A DNA stretch of 64,000 nt. Source: a virus. The stretch is from the IMG/VR virus record IMGVR_UViG_3300030451_004287, positions 62,001 to 126,000 of that record; one strand, 5' to 3'. Below are positions 52,845 to 61,200 of this stretch, in pieces. A program made the translations under genes and the position numbers. How positions within the stretch are numbered: position 1 is the first letter of the stretch; each line of letters starts with the position of its first letter. The notes under the pieces are model-generated. The model did not search any database. It had not been told where the DNA came from and saw only the letters and a list, made by a program, of their open reading frames with translations.

Positions 52845-55800
52845 TTAAAATCCACCATCTTTAGTATATGGATCACCATCTGGTCCGTATACACTTGGTC
52901 CAGTATCTTCCTCACATTCGCCACTATCAACATTTTTTAAACAACTTTGCTCAATTCCATCTTTCGCAAGAGGAATCGTTACATTTTTATAATTTCTTCT
53001 ACCATGAGGGTCAAGGAAATCCGCTGTAGTATGAACATAACAATCTCCTTTACAACTTGGTTTAACTTTATATATAAAACCTACATTACTAGCTCCACCT
53101 CTTGGTTGAGCAGGCCAAGTACCATCATACTCTTCTGGAGTATTAGGCCATCTGCCATTCCAACAAATTCGTCTATCAGGAAATTTTGTTCCAAATGTAC
53201 CTTCTTGCCATTTGTAACCAGCATTGTTACCTCCCAGATAGCCGGGCAAATTGGTATTGGTTCCGGGGAAATTTGGTAGTTTACCTTGAAGCCAAGGGAA
53301 GTTTTCTATAGCTTCGCCGCCACCAAATTGACCTTCAAGCATAGCCTGTACTACCGCTTGAACCTCTTCAGCCGTAATAGTTTCTCCCTCATTTTGTGCA
53401 ATTATAAGTATTTGTTGAGTATATAATTGTTGATACAGATAATGATGTATATATTCCTGTTTGGGTTCAAAAAATAATTCTTCTGCATCCCAATTAACAG
53501 TAATTGAACCACCATTAGCTCCCTCTGCGGTAAAACCCCAGCTACCGGGATCTGCACACTCAACAAAACCTGTGCCATAATAACTATTTTCACAACCTTT
53601 ACAACTCGCTAAGTAATCATCTCTAACCTGCCACCACCACTGTTCACAATACGGAGCATAGTTTCTTGGAAAGGTTATGCCTTGATCTGCAAGAGCTGCT
53701 GCTTTTTGTTTTTGAAATTCGTCAAGTGCTGAACCTACATACCACTGTTCTGATTTTAGCACTGTTCCATCGTCCTGAAAACCAAAAGTCCCAGTCATAT
53801 ACGACTCATCAGGAACACTAGTTACTCCAGTTAGTGTCCATTTCCATCGACCTCCACCTCCTGTAGCTTGCATACATTCTAATGTTAATGTAGCTGACGT
53901 ACCACCATCAATGTCGTTATCATTCCAAGTGCTTTGATCTGTTGGGTCTCCATCACCCCAAGGATTTGTCGAACCTAGCAGACAATGAGATCCTCCAAAA
54001 TTTATTGTTACTACAGGACATCCTGAAGATTTAGGTCTGTCACAACAATTCATAACAACTGCGCCAGTATCAGGATCAGTATATCTCCCTCCAAAATCTA
54101 TACTCGTAGTATTCACAGAAAATCTATAATCACCGTGAATCATATTAGAATGAACATATTCTGCTGCAGGACCGGGTTGAACTTCACAATCATCATTAAT
54201 CCCAACAATCATACCAAAGTCTGATTGTGGTCCAGCAGTGTCAAACTGAGCTTCTGCAGTATCTGGATCCCACATGCTTGGAAGACAACCTCCACCACCT
54301 GTTGTTCCTCCGGGACTAATTGACATATATATAGCTGTGCGTCTACTCCATACTTGTTGACCAAAATCTTGATGGTCAAATATGCCTACTTTTTTAAGTA
54401 TATCACGGTCACCTGCCTGAACAACTTGACCAAAAGAACTAGCTACACCAACTGGTACTCCACCGCCCATATTAGCCAATCTACTCGCAGAAAATGGACT
54501 ACAAGCACAATTACTACAACAATAGTAAGGATCGTTATCACCACAAACATCGGCTGTGCTTTGTCTAGCATAATTTAAAGGCATATTTTCATAAGGCTTA
54601 CCACCGCCCTCATTTGTACAATAAGGTCCCGGACCACCCTTGCTTCCTCTAATATCTATAAACTCACCTTCATCATTAAATACCGGATACCTAATTAAAA
54701 AACCGGTAGAGCTGTCATAGTAAGGCTCTTTCCAATCTACATTAAAATCTTCTTGTCTTTTAAAATTAAAATCACCAGCTAATACTGCTCCATAACAAGG
54801 GTTATATCCACCAAAATGATCAAAATCTGGTCTTATTTCTTTCATTTGACTAGTAATAAGCAATCCACTACAACCATATTTTAGAGGTAAATCTAAATCA
54901 TAATACTTATTTCTATCTAAATTATGAACATGAAGACTATCATCGTCACCAGTTTTTTCTTCTCCATCAATAGTTAGCCCTGCTCTCGACCCAATAATAT
55001 TAGCATGTTGATAACAAGTACTAGAAGCACCATTATCTATCATAATAGTACCAGTGCCTAAAGGTTTTATTTTATTAATGTGTCTATTATCCAAGAAAAG
55101 ACTAACTTCAGGAGTAAGTGTTAATGCTCCTTCACCTATCAACTTATCTCCATCAGGGTCTATAATACCTGTTATAACTCCTTCACATGTAACTAATAAC
55201 TGCGCGTATCCTCCTTTACCATAGTAATAACCTTGACAAGCATCATCGAATGGGAAATTATAAGGATAAAAATTAGTTGTATTTGCGTCACCAACAGGAT
55301 TAAATTTTAATGATTGAGGACTATATGGTAACTCTCCACCAGCTCCATCGTCTTTATTTGTTCTTACAAATTGAAAATATCTAGGATCATAAGGATAATC
55401 TTTTAACATTGCAGAATATGGAGTAATAGGCAAATGATCTCTTGACTCTTCTTCACGCATTTGCTTATTACTAACTCCTAAATAAGCTCCGTATAATCTA
55501 CTATATGTATTATCATGACCATGCCTAGTAATATAGTCTGGTCTATGAGTAGGTACTATAGTATGACACTCTCCAAAAACAGCACTTTCACCTCTAAATC
55601 CTTGAACATAAGCATGATAATCATGAGTGCATTGAGTGAAAGGAAATGGCACCAAAGAAGCATTAGGACCTTCTGCTATAGCTTTAGCTTGATCTGCAAG
55701 ATCATTAGTAAACTTTTTATAAAAAGGCAAAGTTTCTGCATGTACAGACGCTGGGACTATATTGTATACTGAACCGTAATTCGGAATATAATACATTTGC

Positions 55801-58271
55801 ATGTACCCTTGACAACCACCGGGTACTGGTAGAAATAAAGGTAGATCAAGCGGCCCAACAGCAGTTTTAGTACTATCTGTTACGTTAGCAGAAAGAGGTA
55901 GTCTTTGCATAGTATTAATATAAAAAGAATTTGTCCAAAGAGGTCTGTTAGATCTTAAAGCACAACTCATATAAACTTCGTTATCAGATACTTTGGTAAC
56001 TCCATCTCCTCCTCGTATATTCTGCATATCACCAAAAAATACCATTTCATAAAAAGGCATATCATTACCCGGCAAACCTCGTGGACTTGGAGGAGCCTGA
56101 TCACCATTAAAATGAGTTGTTAAAGGATTACCATCTCTGTCTTTAACTTGACACACTACAGAACCGGGAACTTTCGTACCGGCATCTCTTTGCGCTTGAT
56201 AATCTCCATTAGCAGGTAAATAATAACCGTCAGTCTCACTAAAAGGCACAACATGTAGTACCTTACTACCTTCTGGAACAAAAGGACCAAATACAGGCAT
56301 ACCAGCATATAAATTTGATACATCATCAATACTACTTAATTCAAATAAACCATTAGCTCTAGCATTAGCTGGACTTCCCATAAACTGCCCACCAGCAAAT
56401 ATAAACTGAGTTAAATAATTAGGATGAACGCACCATTTAGCAAAATCTGTTCTTCCTTTAATAAAGCCAGTAGTCATTTTGGTTTCATCAGCAATTTTTG
56501 AATTAGAACCTGCACTACTATCAATGCCATGAAAAGCTAAATCTGTTAAATTTGTTACATCTATAATTTTATCAGGACCATTTGTTTTAATTCTTAAATT
56601 AAATGTAGCATGACCGGCATTTTCAAGATCACCCAAATTCATAACTTCAACAATATATTGCCTAACATGCATACTATCGTTATGGTTAAATCTCCAATTA
56701 TTAAAATTATTTACATCTTCTAATTTATAACAGTGTGGGTGTTGACGGTCTCCTCTAGCTTCTAAATTGTGTGAAAAATAATTTGGACCACCTGTACTTA
56801 TATATGGTTTAGCTGTTCCATCTACACTTGCTCTAAATCGTCCGGGAGGGGTATCTACTTGTGCCTCTGGTTCTTGGTAAGCAGCAGGCCAGTTCCTTCT
56901 GTGAACATAATAAAGATTTAAATGAATATCTGTATTACTAACATTTTGCCATTCTACTTCTTCACTTGAAGTTAACTGTATACGATTAGTTACATCATTA
57001 AGTGCTTTTTCTTCATCACTTGCATCTTCTGGAAAATCTCTTACTTGTCCGAATTGGTCCACTCGTGGCTTGCTGTATAAATAATGAATACCTCTTTCTG
57101 ATGGTACAAAAAATGGCGTATTGTCAAAATAGTTTAACATTCTAAACTTATATTTACCGGGCCATTTAGTGCTTTTTAGAAAAGGGTTTGCGTCAGCTAT
57201 ACCACTTATAATTATTGACTTTTGTTCATCATCTGTAAATTGTAATGTAGGAACACCAATTTCCATTCTTAAGTCTTGCAGAAATGGTATAAGATTTGCT
57301 GCATCTTCAAGACCCCCATCAATATCACCTTGGCGACGTCTAAGGTAACTATTAAATAAATGAAATTGATCACTATTAAAATCAGTAGCATCTCCCATTT
57401 CACCTAATACAATTTTATCGTAACCAACATCTCCAGCAAGAGCTATATATGGATTATCAATAATATTTCCATTACCCATATCCCATGTTGTGTTCCAAGG
57501 ATTAACTCTAGGATCTCTCATAGCATTCCAAAGATTTCTACCAAATACTTCTTTGCCTAATAATTGAGCATGATCTAAACCTATGTTTTCGACACCGTTA
57601 AACTTAAAACTTCTATCGTAATCAATTCCTTCATCAGTTTCTGCTGGTACAATAATCTCATCGCCATCAAAAGTTACACTAATAGAATCAATAGGCTTTC
57701 TGATAAATTTTTCACCCAAAATAGGATGATCATATTTTGCATGATTTCCTTGAACGTCTTCTATATCAGCAGTAAATAAAGTAGGAACATTAAATAAAGT
57801 TGTAGAAACATTTACATCATTTGGGTTATCTTTATCTTCGGAAAAAACTGGTGTAGAAGTCACAGTACTAATACAAGTACCACGATCTTGGGTGGGTTTT
57901 TCAAATTTTTTATAAAAACCTGATTCTGCATGTTTAGCTAAAGCTAATGGCCCAAATGTAGCATCATCCTTTAATATTGATTTATCTTCGTCAACAAGAC
58001 CTAAAGTTTTTAATAAATGTCCACAATATTTATTAATAATATTAAAAGTTTCTAATTTATCTTGTTGATTTAATTCTTTTAAAGACCCATTAATTTCGTG
58101 AGTATCTAAATTTATAAAAGTTACTTCAAATTGTGGGTCGTAATTTTTTAATATTATACTAGATAATGTCCTAGCACTATCTGAAACTAGTAAATCCTTA
58201 TCATCTCGAATCCTTAAAAGAGTTAATAATAACTTCTCATCTGAAATTTCATCATATTTTATATTATACAT
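52845..58271 (-). CDS. Giant virion/tail-type structural protein (1808 residues)
   Basis: The protein is long, Gly/Asp/Asn/Pro-rich and strand-rich, without membrane segments or recognised enzymatic motif. The first about 200 residues are charged and helical, suggesting an assembly domain. The C-terminal third is unusually cysteine-rich for an intracellular phage protein (clusters CGDNDPYYCCSNCAC and CCDRPKSSGC), which could form disulfides or bind metal in the mature virion. Size and position with another giant gene fit tail, baseplate or fibre components. No ribosome binding site is visible before ATG 58271, which lies seven bases behind the upstream stop, so it may be coupled. Confidence 0.65.
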   Translation of the reverse strand: MYNIKYDEISDEKLLLTLLRIRDDKDLLVSDSARTLSSIILKNYDPQFEVTFINLDTHEINGSLKELNQQDKLETFNIINKYCGHLLKTLGLVDEDKSILKDDATFGPLALAKHAESGFYKKFEKPTQDRGTCISTVTSTPVFSEDKDNPNDVNVSTTLFNVPTLFTADIEDVQGNHAKYDHPILGEKFIRKPIDSISVTFDGDEIIVPAETDEGIDYDRSFKFNGVENIGLDHAQLLGKEVFGRNLWNAMRDPRVNPWNTTWDMGNGNIIDNPYIALAGDVGYDKIVLGEMGDATDFNSDQFHLFNSYLRRRQGDIDGGLEDAANLIPFLQDLRMEIGVPTLQFTDDEQKSIIISGIADANPFLKSTKWPGKYKFRMLNYFDNTPFFVPSERGIHYLYSKPRVDQFGQVRDFPEDASDEEKALNDVTNRIQLTSSEEVEWQNVSNTDIHLNLYYVHRRNWPAAYQEPEAQVDTPPGRFRASVDGTAKPYISTGGPNYFSHNLEARGDRQHPHCYKLEDVNNFNNWRFNHNDSMHVRQYIVEVMNLGDLENAGHATFNLRIKTNGPDKIIDVTNLTDLAFHGIDSSAGSNSKIADETKMTTGFIKGRTDFAKWCVHPNYLTQFIFAGGQFMGSPANARANGLFELSSIDDVSNLYAGMPVFGPFVPEGSKVLHVVPFSETDGYYLPANGDYQAQRDAGTKVPGSVVCQVKDRDGNPLTTHFNGDQAPPSPRGLPGNDMPFYEMVFFGDMQNIRGGDGVTKVSDNEVYMSCALRSNRPLWTNSFYINTMQRLPLSANVTDSTKTAVGPLDLPLFLPVPGGCQGYMQMYYIPNYGSVYNIVPASVHAETLPFYKKFTNDLADQAKAIAEGPNASLVPFPFTQCTHDYHAYVQGFRGESAVFGECHTIVPTHRPDYITRHGHDNTYSRLYGAYLGVSNKQMREEESRDHLPITPYSAMLKDYPYDPRYFQFVRTNKDDGAGGELPYSPQSLKFNPVGDANTTNFYPYNFPFDDACQGYYYGKGGYAQLLVTCEGVITGIIDPDGDKLIGEGALTLTPEVSLFLDNRHINKIKPLGTGTIMIDNGASSTCYQHANIIGSRAGLTIDGEEKTGDDDSLHVHNLDRNKYYDLDLPLKYGCSGLLITSQMKEIRPDFDHFGGYNPCYGAVLAGDFNFKRQEDFNVDWKEPYYDSSTGFLIRYPVFNDEGEFIDIRGSKGGPGPYCTNEGGGKPYENMPLNYARQSTADVCGDNDPYYCCSNCACSPFSASRLANMGGGVPVGVASSFGQVVQAGDRDILKKVGIFDHQDFGQQVWSRRTAIYMSISPGGTTGGGGCLPSMWDPDTAEAQFDTAGPQSDFGMIVGINDDCEVQPGPAAEYVHSNMIHGDYRFSVNTTSIDFGGRYTDPDTGAVVMNCCDRPKSSGCPVVTINFGGSHCLLGSTNPWGDGDPTDQSTWNDNDIDGGTSATLTLECMQATGGGGRWKWTLTGVTSVPDESYMTGTFGFQDDGTVLKSEQWYVGSALDEFQKQKAAALADQGITFPRNYAPYCEQWWWQVRDDYLASCKGCENSYYGTGFVECADPGSWGFTAEGANGGSITVNWDAEELFFEPKQEYIHHYLYQQLYTQQILIIAQNEGETITAEEVQAVVQAMLEGQFGGGEAIENFPWLQGKLPNFPGTNTNLPGYLGGNNAGYKWQEGTFGTKFPDRRICWNGRWPNTPEEYDGTWPAQPRGGASNVGFIYKVKPSCKGDCYVHTTADFLDPHGRRNYKNVTIPLAKDGIEQSCLKNVDSGECEEDTGPSVYGPDGDPYTKDGGF

Positions 58272-58278
58272 ATATTTA

Positions 58279-61200
58279 TTATATTATTTGAGAGCATGTT
58301 CCTACGCCTCTATATCTCACTAAATTAGTTCCTTGTATTCCAAGAAAGAATGTTGGAACCTCACCAACTTCTGGAACATAGTTTGAATTAAAATCAAATC
58401 CAGCTACACTACTAGCATGTCCTACAGCAGATGAATGTTTTCCTATACTAACTAAACAAGGGTTAGCTTCATTAATACCTGCTATAATAATAGGAGTATC
58501 ATCAGGAATAGTTACAGGAATAATATTCATATAGTCTGTTACTGTAATCTGATTAGCAGTATCATTAGTTTGTTCAAACTGATTAGCACCATCACAAATT
58601 TGAGCTACAAAAGTACCGCCTGTACTAACAGAACCACAAGTTCTAGCAGGAGTTAATGTTGCGCTACCACCACCAGCAGACTTTTGATTCATAACAATAT
58701 ATTTTCCATCATCATAATACACATATAATAAATCATCTACAGCTCCTGTCATACCAAGATAATCATATACGTCTATTTCAGCATTTCTTACATCAGCAGA
58801 AAGATCTTCACCTTCTGGACCCCACATAGAAATTCCATCATAATACGCTTTTTTACCGGGACTTTTAAATGTTATAGTTGTATTAGCAGCTAGTTCACCT
58901 GACGTAATACAAGGTGAAATTTCGATAGTATTACTACCAACTGATACAATAGTGGCATCGGAGGGAATGTTTGAACCTTCCACAGTCATGCCCGGAGATA
59001 AATCACTTACATCTTCAAATTCAATAGTTGTTGAAGAACAATCTTCAAACCCAAATACTCTTGTAACTACAGTTTTAGTAATTTCAATCTCACCTGTTCC
59101 ACCAGCCGCCATATTTACTAGTTCAGCTTTAGCTTGTCCAAAAGCATTTAATGTTTCTTTAAGTCTTACTAGTAAAACTTTATTTTGAGTAGGAGCTACC
59201 CAAACACCTCTATGTCTATCAAATCTTAAATCTATTGGTCCTACGGGCCAAGTCTTTGGATTGCTCATCCAATTTTTCATAAATTTATCTGTTAAGCCAG
59301 TATCTCTAAACCTACCTATAACAGTATCTTCAGCACAATCATTTGAGTTAGGTATAGGCTTGCCATTTGTGTCATATCCCCAACCTTGTAAAACTAAAGG
59401 TCCTCTAAAAGCATTAAATCTCTGGTCTGTAAAAGTTTGTCTATCTTGAAGAGTAACTTCTCTTTCAGTACTACCTTGCATATCAAGAACTTTAATATAG
59501 TCGCCTTTAGTAAAGTTTCTAACACTTTGACCAACGGTATTATACTCAACAACGTAACCTGATATTGAACCATTATATCTATTATTATCTACATTATTTA
59601 TTCCAGTTCCTTTCCACATTAAAGGGAAATTGCCAGTTGATGTCCAAGGATGTAAAAATGTTCTGTTTATTCTTAAATCAAATATAAGTTCAGGTCTAAT
59701 TGATGGAACTTGTAAAGGAGGAATACTAGAATATGATCTAGAAAGCATACCCTGTCTAGGATCAGCGGTAAAAACATTAGAAGATCCTGTAAAAGTCAAA
59801 GCTAAGTCTACTGCTAGTGTTGTATCTTCTGTGATAGCAGGTGTAAAAGTTACGCTATTCTCACCAACTGAAGAAATAACAGCGCCTTGAGGAATACCCT
59901 CACCACTAATTACCATTCCGGGTTCAAGATTATCTACACTACCTATTTCAACAGTAGTAGATGTAGCTTCTGCGGTTCCAACTACCTCAGTAGTTACAGT
60001 TGTTGCAAAAGTTACTGCAGCATTAGTGTTTATAACATATCTTGGCAACATTCTAGTACCATCAGCAGATAATCCATTAGCATCTAGAGGAACTCCTCCA
60101 CTTAATGATACAGGAAGAAAGAAAGAATCTAAACTGTTTATTGCGATTCTGCTATAATACGGTGTTTGATAATGATCAAGTGATGCTGATTTTATTTCAG
60201 CTCTAGGTCTTTTCTTATTAGTGTTACCTAGTGTATTAGGTTCAGGCTTAAGACTTGCTATCGGAGTAACACTATCGCTAGAACTACTATTGCTGTCATG
60301 AACTAAATTTTTACGAACTATATTTTCACCACCACAAGCATTAGCTTTTCCATCATTTAAAGTGTAAGCACTATATATTAATTTACCGCTAGTTGCATCA
60401 ACACTTCTGCTAGACCTTTCATTAGGATTCTTAGAGTGTCCTTCGCCTGCACTGTTTTTCTTTCCTCCTTTACCTTTACCTCTATAATGATCTCTGTTTT
60501 CAGCGACAGAAATTCTTTCGTCTTCTAAAGCTACTTTATTTCTAAAAGCAATTTCTTTTCTTCTTTTCTTTTCATCTCTAACTTTAAGATTCATATCTCT
60601 TTTTACAGCAACTAAATCCTTAATAGCATCTCGTACATATTTATCTACTTTTCCAAATTCTTTAGAGTATGTTTGAAAACTTAGCGATGTAGTTGCTCCA
60701 TTAGATCCATAGTTTAAATTCATGTTACTAAGCAACGGACCTAAATTAGTTTGACCTAATTGTAAATCTCTACCAAAATCAATATGTGTAATCATAGGTA
60801 CAGTTAAGCTAGCTTTTTCTTCAAACAATCTAGTTTTTAATCCATCTAGCGCTATTTTTTGACCGTTATTAACCATATCGCTCCAAGTTTTTGGCACAAT
60901 ATTAGCAGCTTTTAAATTGTTAACAAATTGCCAAGGAGCTAAATCGGTATCTACAATTTCTGTTCCACCACTAACATTACCGATTACTGAAAAAGGACCA
61001 TATATTTGTGTTTGACTTTCAAAAGGTATATGAACATCACGAGGTATAAGACACATTGGATTCATGTCCATAAACTCTTTAGCACTAATATTTACAATAG
61101 CACCATCTTTTTTATTTGGGTCAGGAGGATCGTCAGGTACTTCATTGTTTCCTCTAAAAGTCGCATTTGCTTCTTGTGCTTCTGTTTTAGTTAAATTAGT